A stretch of DNA of 64,000 nucleotides from Phycisphaeraceae bacterium (GTDB lineage: Bacteria > Planctomycetota > Phycisphaerae > Phycisphaerales > UBA1924): NCBI GenBank assembly GCA_019636615.1, contig JAHBXF010000001.1, positions 992,001-1,056,000 of the forward strand, in the 5' to 3' direction. A program made the position numbers and the translations under genes. The notes below the pieces were generated by a model that was given only the letters and a program-made list of their open reading frames with translations, had not been told where the DNA came from and did not search any database. Numbering within the stretch: position 1 is the first letter of the stretch; each line of letters starts with the position of its first letter. Below are positions 43,083 through 51,142 of this stretch, in pieces.

Positions 43083-44210
43083 ATGCGCACCTTCACCGCT
43101 CGCATACCTCTCCTGTCGTGGCGTGTCATCGCCCTCTCATGCGCCTGTCTGGCCCCGGTGGCGCCGGCCCAGCCCGGCGATCTTGGCGAGACCATCCGGC
43201 GAGCCCCGGCTGTCACGCCCGATCAGACTCAGGCCATCGCCGACTATGTGCGCCGCAACAGCACAAACCTTGGCGGGGATGACCCCCTGCTCATCCGGCG
43301 CGACCGCGCGGCCCTGCTCTCGCCGCTGCTCGACAGCGCGGCCACGGTGCCCTTCCGGCTGGAGTATGCCCGGGCGCTGCTGCCGGTGGTTGAGCCCCTG
43401 ACGAGCCACGAGAACGAGATTGTGGCCATCAACGCGCTGGTGATCACGGGCGAAATCGCGACGGCACAGAGCGTGGACGTTGTGATGCGGGCGATGGCCT
43501 CGTCTCGCGCCTCGGTGCGGTACCAGGCGGCGTACGCGATCCGCCGGACCTTCGAAACACTGGCCGCGCTGCCCGCGCCGACGATCCGTGAGGATCAGGC
43601 AGCGGACGCGCTGCGTCGCTCGGCGGGCCGCCTGACGGCGGAAGAAGACGCGCTGGTGGCCGACGCGCTGACGCTGGCGATGCTGGAGGCGGGCAAGCGA
43701 GCCGAGTATCGGTCGGCGGCGCTGGGCGCGTTGTGCGGCGCGGTGTCGGCGCGGGCCAAGAGCCTGTCGGCCGCCGCGCCCGAAGAGGGTGTGCAGGTGC
43801 TGATGCGTGCGGCGGTGGGCGTTCGAGATGTGCTCGCCGGCGCCCGCACGGGTCAACTGTCTGCCGAGGCGGTCCGCCTGTCGGCCGAGATGGGCGGCAA
43901 CATCATCGCGTACTGCGCCCGCGCGGTTCAGTCGCGCAGCCTGCCGCTGGCAGAGCGGGGCAAGCCCGAGTTTGCGGCGCGGGAGTCACACTCGGCCCTG
44001 GCGACCACGGGCGAGAACATCGTGCTGCTGGCGGTGCAGTTGCAGGGGGCCACGCCGCCCGCGGCGCGTCGCATCGGCGAGCGGGTGCGTTCGTCAACAC
44101 AGACCGCCGACGCGGGCTTTGTTGAAGACGCCCGCAGCATCGTGGGTCGCGGCGGGTTGCTCACGCGTGAGCCCTTCCGCTTCGCCGACACGCACTTCAT
44201 GGGGAACTGA
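43083..44210 (+). CDS. Exported HEAT-like helical repeat protein
   Basis: The 375-residue protein has a signal peptide (VIALSCACLAPVAPA) and then consecutive amphipathic helices (EYARALLPVVEPLTSHENEI, VAINALVITGEIATAQSVDV, SVRYQAAYAIRRTFETLAAL, YRSAALGALCGAVSARAKSL) that look like HEAT or armadillo-type repeats. Such solenoids bind proteins. No enzyme motif. A ribosome-binding site (GAAAGGAT) lies about 11-18 nt before the ATG. It is followed by 180 nt leading to the restriction-modification genes. Confidence 0.72.
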   Translation: MRTFTARIPLLSWRVIALSCACLAPVAPAQPGDLGETIRRAPAVTPDQTQAIADYVRRNSTNLGGDDPLLIRRDRAALLSPLLDSAATVPFRLEYARALLPVVEPLTSHENEIVAINALVITGEIATAQSVDVVMRAMASSRASVRYQAAYAIRRTFETLAALPAPTIREDQAADALRRSAGRLTAEEDALVADALTLAMLEAGKRAEYRSAALGALCGAVSARAKSLSAAAPEEGVQVLMRAAVGVRDVLAGARTGQLSAEAVRLSAEMGGNIIAYCARAVQSRSLPLAERGKPEFAARESHSALATTGENIVLLAVQLQGATPPAARRIGERVRSSTQTADAGFVEDARSIVGRGGLLTREPFRFADTHFMGN

Positions 44211-44357
44211 GAGGGCAGGCCCGATCGGAGGGGGCAGCGCCTTGACGCGTGCGCGTTGGGGCCGAGGTTTTACGCGCTCATGCCGCGACATAGAAATCCG
44301 TTGTCTGCCGCCGCCACCGCAGCCGGCGAGTACCATACAGGAACCAGATAGGGGTGG

Positions 44358-44365
44358 TATATATA
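44358..44365 (+). promoter_or_regulatory. Candidate promoter -10 region before the methyltransferase gene
   Basis: TATATATA stands out in a GC-rich region, 28 nt before the methyltransferase ATG. No good -35 hexamer is seen 16-18 nt upstream, so the call rests on local AT-richness. A short inverted repeat (TCAC-TCAT-GTGA) at 44379-44390 overlaps the leader and could be an operator. Confidence 0.3.
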
Positions 44366-44392
44366 GAGTCAGATCATCACTCATGTGAGAGA

Positions 44393-45907
44393 ATGAGCCG
44401 CATGAAGTCCCCAGACACGGCATTCCTGCTTGAATGTGAACGTGCCAATGGCCGAGATTTGAGCATTCAAAAGGCAACCGGCGCCTTCTACACACCTGAT
44501 GCTGTCGTGCGTTCTCTCGTGTCATGGGCAACGCGGGGACCAGACGACCGGATGCTCGACCCTGCGTGCGGCGACGGTCGTTTCCTGGCTGCTCATGTGA
44601 ACAGCGTGGGCGTCGAGCAAGATCCGCTGGCTTGCCGCGCGGTGCATGCCCGTGCTCCGGGATGTCTGATTCATCAGGGAGATTTCTTCGCGTGGGCAAG
44701 TCAGACACACGAGCGGTTTGATTGTGCTGCCGGGAACCCGCCGTTCATTCGGTATCAAAGGTTTACGGGCCCTGTACGAGACGCCGCCATGCGGTTGTGC
44801 CAGCGGCATGGGGCGAAGTTCTCTTCGCTTTCCTCGTCTTGGGCGCCGTTCATCGTTGCGACAGCAACCCTTCTCAAGCGGGGAGGGCGCATGGCATTCG
44901 TCGTTCCCGCGGAAATCGGCCACGCGCCCTACGCCGCGCCAGTTCTTGAGTACATGGCGAAGAGTTTCGACCGCGTGCATGTTGTTGCCGTGAAGGAAAA
45001 ACTGTTCCCCGAACTCTCAGAGGATTGCTGGCTGCTGTACGCGGAAGGATACGGCGGCTCGTGTGATGAGTACCGGTTCACCGCCATTGACCGCTTCACA
45101 TTCTCTCCAACCCTGCCGCGAGATGGGGCCGCGGTGACGGTTGAGGAGTGGAAACAATGGAACTGCCGCTTGCGTCCGTTCCTGCTGAAAGCGGCCGCCC
45201 GAGAGTTGTACTCAAGGGCGGCCAGATCCGCCAGCGCGGTGCGACTTGGAGACGTGGCCCGGGTCGGCATCGGGTATGTCACCGGGGCGAACGAGTTTTT
45301 CCATCTCCGTCCGTCTCAGGCGGAGCGTCTGGGGATTGATCATCGTTTGCTTCACCCCGCCGTTCGCAACGGCAAGAGCCTTTCAGGGGGGTGTGTCGAT
45401 GCTGATCGTGTGAGTTCGTGGATGGCCGCGGACGATCCTGTGCTGCTCCTGCGGTTAACCCAAGACGCCGAGTTGCCGGCGCCGGTGCGCCGCTATCTGG
45501 ACTCTAAGCCGGGTCGGGAGGCACGCGAAACGTACAAGTGCCGGAACCGAAAGCCGTGGTACTCGGTGCCTGATGTCACGGTGCCCGACGGGTTTCTTTC
45601 TTACATGAGCGGCGGCGGACCAACTCTTGTGAGCAACAAAGCGGGCTGTGTCTGCACGAACTCTGTTCATGCGGTGCACCTGGCCAAGGGCATGACCATG
45701 CCCCGCCTTATGCGGCTCTGGGCGGAGCCGACAACCTCGCTATCGTGCGAGCTCGAAGGCCATCCGCTGGGCGGCGGGATGCTCAAAATCGAGCCTCGCG
45801 AAGCCGCCCGCGTCGTTTTGGCCGAGACGGCGAGTCATAGTGACGCGGATAGGACTACATTGGACGAGGCGGTGGTGACGATGAAACGCTGGAGACACTA
45901 TGTCTAG
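44393..45907 (+). CDS. TaqI-class N6-adenine DNA methyltransferase of a Type II system
   Basis: The 504-residue enzyme has the gamma-class order: KATGAFYTP ahead of SAM motif I (LDPACGDGRFL, from residue 55), then catalytic motif IV NPPF (residues 115-118; AGNPPFIRYQ), then a C-terminal recognition region. It methylates adenine in a specific sequence. The ATG at 44393 has a GAGAG site just upstream; 44402 is an alternative. Its last eight bases overlap the start of the next gene (ATGTCTAG), a tight coupling usual for a modification-restriction pair. Composition is less GC-rich than flanking genes. Confidence 0.88.
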   Translation: MSRMKSPDTAFLLECERANGRDLSIQKATGAFYTPDAVVRSLVSWATRGPDDRMLDPACGDGRFLAAHVNSVGVEQDPLACRAVHARAPGCLIHQGDFFAWASQTHERFDCAAGNPPFIRYQRFTGPVRDAAMRLCQRHGAKFSSLSSSWAPFIVATATLLKRGGRMAFVVPAEIGHAPYAAPVLEYMAKSFDRVHVVAVKEKLFPELSEDCWLLYAEGYGGSCDEYRFTAIDRFTFSPTLPRDGAAVTVEEWKQWNCRLRPFLLKAAARELYSRAARSASAVRLGDVARVGIGYVTGANEFFHLRPSQAERLGIDHRLLHPAVRNGKSLSGGCVDADRVSSWMAADDPVLLLRLTQDAELPAPVRRYLDSKPGREARETYKCRNRKPWYSVPDVTVPDGFLSYMSGGGPTLVSNKAGCVCTNSVHAVHLAKGMTMPRLMRLWAEPTTSLSCELEGHPLGGGMLKIEPREAARVVLAETASHSDADRTTLDEAVVTMKRWRHYV

Positions 45908-46799
45908 CGCGAAGCGGGAGGAAACAGGAAAACCCGACCGCTGCGAGTGGCTGGCTCTTGGACAGGCGCTTGAGTCGTTTGTTCTGAATATTTCTGGCCA
46001 TCAGGGCCAACGCCACATTCGCCCGCTTCATTACTATGTGGCTTCGCGGCTGGTCGTCGAGGGTGGGTTTCATCCAGACGAAATCACACCACGTCCACCG
46101 TTTCGTGTGACGGATGTTGCTGGGCACAAGCACCTGGAACACGACCCGAGCAGCGGTGGTTCCGGCGAGCGCACGATCTTGGGCGGGCTTAAGACCAAGG
46201 CCGTCGATGTGGTTGTGACCAAGCCCCACGTGGGTCCCGTTGTTGCCGTGTCGATCAAGGGCACACTCGGCGCATTCCGCAACCTCACCAATCGCATGGA
46301 AGAAGCCATCGGGGACTGCACGAATCTACACATCACATACCCGGCGCTTGTGTACGGATTTTTTCAAGTGCTGCGTGCAACCAAGGCGGGCGCCTCTGTA
46401 GAGCCCAACGACGCGTGTGTGTTGCAGGACGGCAGAGTGGCCGAGCCTATTTCTCGCTATCACGACGTTCTTGCTCGCCTCGGGGGCAGGCGTGACCTTC
46501 GTGACGATATGACGAGGTACGAGGCCGTGTGTCTGTCGCTTGTGAAGCCGGACGAGCCTTCCCGCGGAACATTGCTTCCTGACTTTCCACCGACCACGTC
46601 GCCGCTGTCGCTTTCGTCATTCTTTGCCAAGATCTATAGCGCGTATGACCTCAGGTTCGTTTACGCCGCTCCGAGGCTGGAATCGGTCACGGCTCGTCAT
46701 GTGTGGAACGAGAACTCGCCGGCATTGAAAAACCGGCCGCCGCTCGACTATTGGCCCCGGGTAGGCGCGGATCCTGTGCCGCCACCGTGCCCGCCGTAA
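45900..46799 (+). CDS. Probable Type II restriction endonuclease
   Basis: The 299-residue protein overlaps the methyltransferase gene by eight bases and has no sequence I can match to a named enzyme. Its core reads KAVDVVVTKPHVGPVVAVSI followed by KG: D103, and an S-I-K120 where PD-(D/E)xK nucleases have E-x-K, so the acidic residue may be supplied by another position such as E90. After it comes a segment NLTNRMEEAIGDCTNLHITY typical in style of restriction enzymes. The endonuclease call rests on gene position and this core; moderate certainty. Confidence 0.6.
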   Translation: MSSAKREETGKPDRCEWLALGQALESFVLNISGHQGQRHIRPLHYYVASRLVVEGGFHPDEITPRPPFRVTDVAGHKHLEHDPSSGGSGERTILGGLKTKAVDVVVTKPHVGPVVAVSIKGTLGAFRNLTNRMEEAIGDCTNLHITYPALVYGFFQVLRATKAGASVEPNDACVLQDGRVAEPISRYHDVLARLGGRRDLRDDMTRYEAVCLSLVKPDEPSRGTLLPDFPPTTSPLSLSSFFAKIYSAYDLRFVYAAPRLESVTARHVWNENSPALKNRPPLDYWPRVGADPVPPPCPP

Positions 46800-46825
46800 A
46801 CCTCGGCCCCAAAGGGCTGAACACC

Positions 46826-47737
46826 TCACCCGCCCACAAGCCCCTGCGCATACTCGCCGGCGCGTTGCAGCGCCTTCGCGTCGACGCGCGGCGTGAGACC
46901 GGCGTCGATGATGCTGCGCACCAGCGTCTGCGTGGAGATGTTGCCGGGGGCGCGCCTGCCCGGCGTGCTCGCGTAGGGGCAGCCGCCCAGCCCGCCCGAC
47001 GAGGCGTCGAAGGAGCGCACGCCCGCCTCCATGGCCGCCAGGGCGCACGCGCCGGCGTTGCCCTGTGTGTCGTGCAGGTGCAGCGTGAACGCCTGGGGGT
47101 CTGCGATGTTGACCAGGCGCGCGGCGTCGGCCAGGAGGGTGCGCAGGCTTTGCCTGTCGGCGGCGCCGATGGTGTCGCCCAGGTCGATCTCGTCGGCCCC
47201 CAGCGCGAGGAGCCCCTCGACAACGCGCGAGACGGCGGCGGGGGAGATCGGCCCCTCGAAGGGGCAGGCGATGACGCAGGAGACATAGGCCCGCACGCGC
47301 AGGCCCGCCGCGTGGGCGCGCCCGATCACGGGCGCGAAGCGTTCGAGTGTTTGTGCGATGGTGGCGTTGGTGTTGCGCTGCGAGAAGGTCTCGGAGGCGG
47401 CGGTGAAGACCGAGACTTTGGAGATCATCTGCTCGCCACGCGTCTGGCGTGAGGCGCGGTTGACTTCGAGCGCGGCGTCGAGGCCCTTTTCGTTGGGGAC
47501 AAGGGCCGAATAGATGGTGCCCACCGGGGGCGCGGGGATGGCGGCGAAGAGTTCTGCCGCGTCGCCCAGTTGCGGCACCCATCGGGGGCTGACGAAACTG
47601 CTGACTTCGATCTCGTCGAGGCCGCACGCGGCGAGGAGTTGGACAAGGCGCGCCTTGTCGGCGGTGGGGATGGCGGCGGGCTCGTTCTGGAGGCCGTCGC
47701 GCGGGGCGACATCGGTGATGCGTACAAAGTCTGCCAT
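46826..47737 (-). CDS. Hydroxymethylglutaryl-CoA lyase
   Basis: The 303-residue TIM-barrel enzyme cleaves HMG-CoA to acetyl-CoA and acetoacetate, in leucine breakdown. Motifs: VRITDVAPRDGLQNEPAAIP at the start, IEVSSFVSPRWVPQLGDA, LHLHDTQGNA with two metal histidines, and GLGGCPYASTPG carrying the catalytic cysteine. ATG 47737 (MADFVRITDVAPRDG) matches the family. No other leucine-degradation gene is nearby. It converges with the restriction endonuclease gene and is 28 nt after the D12 methyltransferase stop on the same strand. Confidence 0.93.
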   Translation of the reverse strand: MADFVRITDVAPRDGLQNEPAAIPTADKARLVQLLAACGLDEIEVSSFVSPRWVPQLGDAAELFAAIPAPPVGTIYSALVPNEKGLDAALEVNRASRQTRGEQMISKVSVFTAASETFSQRNTNATIAQTLERFAPVIGRAHAAGLRVRAYVSCVIACPFEGPISPAAVSRVVEGLLALGADEIDLGDTIGAADRQSLRTLLADAARLVNIADPQAFTLHLHDTQGNAGACALAAMEAGVRSFDASSGGLGGCPYASTPGRRAPGNISTQTLVRSIIDAGLTPRVDAKALQRAGEYAQGLVGG

Positions 47738-47765
47738 GGTGTGCGGGGGGTGCAGAGAAAGGGGC

Positions 47766-48905
47766 TCAGCGTGCGCAGGCCAGGGGCGGCGCGGGCGGGG
47801 GTGATGGCGGTGGGGGTGGTGGGGGTGGTGGGGGAGTGTCGATGTTGAAGTTGGCGTGTTGGTCGATGTGGGCGAGCGTGTCTGCCGGGGCGAGCACGGA
47901 GATGAACTCGGTGTTGCGCAGGTGCGACACCCGCCCCACGCGCCGGCCCTGCGGGTTGAAGATGCCGATGCGGGCGCCGACATAGCGGGGGTAGTCGATG
48001 GCGATGGTGCGCAGGGTGCGCCCGTCGGCCACGTCGAGCAGCATGGCGCGCATCTCGTCGCGGGTGACAAAGCCCTCGTCGCTGTGCGAGACGAGCAGCA
48101 CGGGGGCGCGCACGCGTCGGAGGAGGTCGGCCATCGCCCGCCGGCAGCCGGCGCGTGTGTTGAAGGGGCTTCGGCGCTGGCGGCAATCGGCCCGTTTGCG
48201 GGCGATGCCGTAGGTCTCGGGCGCGTCCCACCGCACGATGGTTTCCCAGACGTGGTAGTTGCCCAGGTAGGAGTGCTGGTTGTAGGGCGGGTCGATGTAC
48301 GCCGCGTCGGCCTCGACGAGTGCCGCCGCGTCGAGCGCGTCGAGCATGAGGGCCTGCCCCTTGCCGGCGGCGGCGCGGGGCAGCACGTCGGGCAAGCGCA
48401 GGCAGAGGTTGTTGGTGGCGCGCTGGGCGAGTTGTTTGAGGTAGGCCATCTGCACGCCGGTGGTGGAATCGACGCGGTCGGCGGCCTCGATGAGCGCGGT
48501 GAGCAGCACGGCGCGGGTGTCGTCGCCGAGGTGCGTGCGGCGCGCGATTTCGTCGCGGATGGCGTCTATGCGGGCGCCGTTTTTTTCGTGGAAGTAGCGA
48601 GCCTCGCGGCAGAAGACCCGCGTGACATACCCGTCGGCCGGGGGCAGCGCGTTGAGTTCTTCGATGTGGGCCAGGGCCTCGCGCTGCACGTCTTCAAGGT
48701 CTGCCTGCACGTAGCACGAGGCGAGGGTGTGCGCGTAGGCGTTGTGGTCGTTGGCGATCACGCGCAGGCCGCGCCGCTTGAGTTCGTGGCCCACGCGGGA
48801 CGTTCCCGAGAAGAGGTCGAGAACGGTTCGCACGCCGGGGGCCGCGGCGATGCACCCGGCGATTCGCCCGACGAGCACCCGCTTGGAGCCGATGTATTTG
48901 ATCAC
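47766..48905 (-). CDS. Orphan D12-class DNA adenine methyltransferase
   Basis: The 379-residue enzyme is an alpha-class (Dam/D12) N6-adenine methyltransferase: MIKYIGSKRVLVGRIAGCIA at the start, SAM motif I LDLFSGTSRVG, catalytic motif DPPYNQHSYLGNYH. It has a GTG start at 48905. The C-terminus ends in a polyproline stretch (ten prolines, SPPPAPPLACAR) encoded by a CCCCCA-type tract, outside any catalytic domain. No restriction enzyme is adjacent, so it may be a solitary regulatory or phage-derived methylase. Confidence 0.88.
   Translation of the reverse strand: MIKYIGSKRVLVGRIAGCIAAAPGVRTVLDLFSGTSRVGHELKRRGLRVIANDHNAYAHTLASCYVQADLEDVQREALAHIEELNALPPADGYVTRVFCREARYFHEKNGARIDAIRDEIARRTHLGDDTRAVLLTALIEAADRVDSTTGVQMAYLKQLAQRATNNLCLRLPDVLPRAAAGKGQALMLDALDAAALVEADAAYIDPPYNQHSYLGNYHVWETIVRWDAPETYGIARKRADCRQRRSPFNTRAGCRRAMADLLRRVRAPVLLVSHSDEGFVTRDEMRAMLLDVADGRTLRTIAIDYPRYVGARIGIFNPQGRRVGRVSHLRNTEFISVLAPADTLAHIDQHANFNIDTPPPPPPPPPPSPPPAPPLACAR
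47797..47834. repeat. GGGGGT-tract within the methyltransferase 3' end
   Basis: On the plus strand, G runs of four or five repeat four times with GGT-type loops; on the coding (minus) strand this is CCCCCA-type and gives the polyproline tail. The structure is of the same class as the tracts at 10940-10983 and 52286-52324 but here lies inside a gene. Confidence 0.6.
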
Positions 48906-48944
48906 GCGGGGTGCCTCTGTGGGGCTCGCGCAGACCGCCGGCGG

Positions 48945-49247
48945 TCAGCGTGCGGGGAAGATCGCCGGCACGATGTGTTCGATGAGCAGGTATGAGGCCA
49001 GGCCCAGGAGGGCCATGGCGCCGATGATCTGCACCGTCATCACGGCGACCTGCCGCGGGTATTGGCGCATGTCACCCACGCGGACGGCTTTGTAGACGAT
49101 GGAGATGCCCAGGGCCAGGGGCACAATGAGCAGGTACCAAGCCCGGTGAACATCGATGGGGTCGATGAAGGGTCGCCAGGGCAGGTTGACGGCCGCGGGG
49201 ACGGCCGCCAGCAGTGGCGCACAGAGTTCGGGCAGCGGGGTAGGCAC
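48945..49247 (-). CDS. Small two-helix membrane protein
   Basis: The 100-residue frame has two membrane segments (AWYLLIVPLALGISIVYKAV and VMTVQIIGAMALLGLASYLL) joined by RVGDMRQYPRQVA. The start codon is not certain: GTG 49247 (PTPLPELCAPLLAAV) is the first plausible one after the upstream gene's stop. The family is not recognised. It is 35 nt after the neighbouring membrane-protein gene on the same strand, likely co-transcribed. Confidence 0.6.
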   Translation of the reverse strand: MPTPLPELCAPLLAAVPAAVNLPWRPFIDPIDVHRAWYLLIVPLALGISIVYKAVRVGDMRQYPRQVAVMTVQIIGAMALLGLASYLLIEHIVPAIFPAR

Positions 49248-49282
49248 GTCGGTGGTCTCGATTGCTTGAGAGGCGGGGGAGG

Positions 49283-49765
49283 TCAGGAGGGTGCGGCGGC
49301 TTTGCGGCGAGAAGGAAAGCCCGCGTCGATGATGACGATGAGGTTGAGCATGCCCGCCAGGGTGGCGTAGAGGGTGCCCAGTTCGTTGACTTTGCCGATG
49401 GATTTCTGGTTGGGGGGCGTGCCGCCCTGCACGGCGCGGCCGGTGGCCGGGTCGCGGCCTTCGGTGGGGTAGGCGGAGCGGGACGCACCCGTTTGGGGGT
49501 CGATGACTTTGAATCGCTTCTGGTGCAGGGTGTCTACCGCGAATGCCACCGGGCCGACCAGGGCCTGACCATAGAACCACACGGGGTCTTCGCGGCGGTC
49601 GATGACGTCGATGCCCCCGATGAAGATGCCGCCGAAGAAGAGGCCCAGCACCCCCCCGCAGATCAATGCCGCGCGCCGGATGTCCCCCGCCAGCGCGTGC
49701 CCCGCGCCCGGAAAGGCGATGGCCGCGAGGAGGTGGAGGGGGCGGAAGGCGGCGCTTTCGGTCAT
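49283..49765 (-). CDS. Uncharacterised membrane protein
   Basis: The 160-residue protein has an N-terminal hydrophobic region (PLHLLAAIAFPGAGHALAGD, AALICGGVLGLFFGGIFIGG) and a middle hydrophilic part with a polar hinge (YGQALVGPVAFAVDTLHQKR). A third hydrophobic helix lies near the C-terminus (LATLAGMLNLIVIIDAGF-like segment). The FPGAGHAL motif resembles proteins of unknown function found in planctomycetes; I cannot name a family. ATG 49765 is used. Confidence 0.7.
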   Translation of the reverse strand: MTESAAFRPLHLLAAIAFPGAGHALAGDIRRAALICGGVLGLFFGGIFIGGIDVIDRREDPVWFYGQALVGPVAFAVDTLHQKRFKVIDPQTGASRSAYPTEGRDPATGRAVQGGTPPNQKSIGKVNELGTLYATLAGMLNLIVIIDAGFPSRRKAAAPS

Positions 49766-50092
49766 AGAACCTCGTGGGTGCGTATTTGTGGCAAACCGCG
49801 TGCCGGAGGGTGGAGCGGGGGAAGAAGTAAAAAAACCTGAATCCTCGCCGCCCTCTCGGGCGTACGAAACGCGCGGGGCGGGATTGACTTGCCCACGCGC
49901 GGCTTTACTGTACCGCCGCTTTGCACCGATGGAAGGGCCGGCGGGGGGGAAGAAAATGATCGTCGCCGCGCAGGTGGCCGGCGGGGCGTGTGGGGGCAAT
50001 CATTGCCGCCCGCGGGTTGGGTCTCGGCGGGCGAGTCTGGGTGGATGAGCATGATCGACGATGGGGTCGATCTGACCAGGGGTAGGTGGACT
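49766..50092. other. Intergenic region between divergent genes
   Basis: These 327 nt separate the divergent membrane-protein gene and the acidic-protein gene. The stretch contains an A-run (GTAAAAAAACCTG, 49828-49840) and GC-rich inverted segments (CCGCCGGCGG-like). No start codon with a ribosome-binding site and no coding bias is visible. Likely promoters for both genes. Confidence 0.45.
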
Positions 50093-50410
50093 ATGGCCAA
50101 GCAACTGATCGACATGTTGGCAGCAACAGGAAACCTGACGCACCGATGCCTTGAGGCGAACGGCGGGCAGTGCGAACCGAGCCGCGACTGGGCGCGGGTT
50201 CCCGCGGTGCCGACGGTGCTGATGGGCGACGACGACGACGACGACTTCGACGACGACGATGACGCCTTTGCCGACGATGAGGATGATGTCGAAGAAGAGG
50301 ATGAGTTCGAAGAAGAGGACGACGACTTCCTCGAAGACGACGAGGACGAGTTCGACGACGATGGTGACGACACGGATTCGTCCGATGAGGACGAAGACGA
50401 AGAGTTCTGA
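50093..50410 (+). CDS. Small protein with hyperacidic C-terminal tail
   Basis: The 105-residue protein has an ordinary N-terminus (MAKQLIDMLAATGNLTHRCL) and then about 60 residues made almost entirely of aspartate and glutamate (from MGDDDDDDFDDDDDAFADDE). ATG 50093 has AGGTGG upstream; ATG 50222 at the start of the acidic tail lacks a site, so the longer form is preferred. Such tails bind basic proteins or cations. The family is unknown. Confidence 0.65.
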   Translation: MAKQLIDMLAATGNLTHRCLEANGGQCEPSRDWARVPAVPTVLMGDDDDDDFDDDDDAFADDEDDVEEEDEFEEEDDDFLEDDEDEFDDDGDDTDSSDEDEDEEF

Positions 50411-50478
50411 TCCGCCATCGCCCACTCCCCTGTCGGGGTGATTGCTCGCGCGACGCGGATCCGCCAGGAGTTCCGCCC

Positions 50479-51033
50479 GTGCCCACACCCTCAGACCACC
50501 CCATCGAACGCGCCCGTGGCGGCGAACACACCCAGCCTTCGAATGACAGCGCCGGTCAGACACCCGAGTGGCAGCGCGGCACGGTGATCGACCGGCGCGT
50601 GTGGCCCCGTGGCCGGCGCGACGCCGCGCCCACGAGCCCCACTTCCACTGCGGGGCCGCGGCTGGTGCCCGCGGGCGTGCCGACGACGCACGAAGACCCG
50701 ATGACCGCCGAGCCGGCCGACCGGGCGGATGATGCCGGCCTGGAGCGCCGGCGCGGGCGTGGCCGCAGGCTCAGCGACTTCACACGGCGGGCCGAAGAAG
50801 GCGAGATGACCACGGAGCAGTTCATGTTCCTCATGGCCATCGACGAGTTCAAGAAAGCCAACGAGAAGACCTTCCCCACGTGGACGGACGTGCTCGAGAT
50901 CGTCCGACTGCTGGGGTATCGCAAGACCATGCCCAGCGAACTCAACCTGAGGCGGGCCGAGGACTGGCGCGAACCGGCCAACGCCCCGGCGAATGTTCGG
51001 CCCAAGGGGTGGGAACGCCGGCGCGCGGCCTGA
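50479..51033 (+). CDS. Uncharacterised protein with disordered N-terminus
   Basis: The 184-residue protein begins with about 95 polar, disordered residues and ends in a compact helical region (MTTEQFMFLMAIDEFKKANE, TFPTWTDVLEIVRLLGYRKT). GTG 50479 is chosen because AGGAG lies eight bases upstream (CCAGGAGTTCCGCCC). An internal ATG at 50701 would give only the folded part. The gene follows the acidic-protein gene by 68 nt on the same strand. I recognise no family. Confidence 0.65.
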   Translation: MPTPSDHPIERARGGEHTQPSNDSAGQTPEWQRGTVIDRRVWPRGRRDAAPTSPTSTAGPRLVPAGVPTTHEDPMTAEPADRADDAGLERRRGRGRRLSDFTRRAEEGEMTTEQFMFLMAIDEFKKANEKTFPTWTDVLEIVRLLGYRKTMPSELNLRRAEDWREPANAPANVRPKGWERRRAA

Positions 51034-51142
51034 GTTTTCGCCGCCAGTCGCACACGTCGTTGTATGTGCTTCCACGCGCGATCCGCATGCACCAGCGGAC
51101 GCGCCGTGGTCGCGCGCCGGTAGCGCGGCGTCGCTACGCTGA

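Noticed and set aside
45900-46799. Assigning a named restriction enzyme or target sequence
   Set aside because: No motif allows a specific name; only the class of function is supported by position and core residues.
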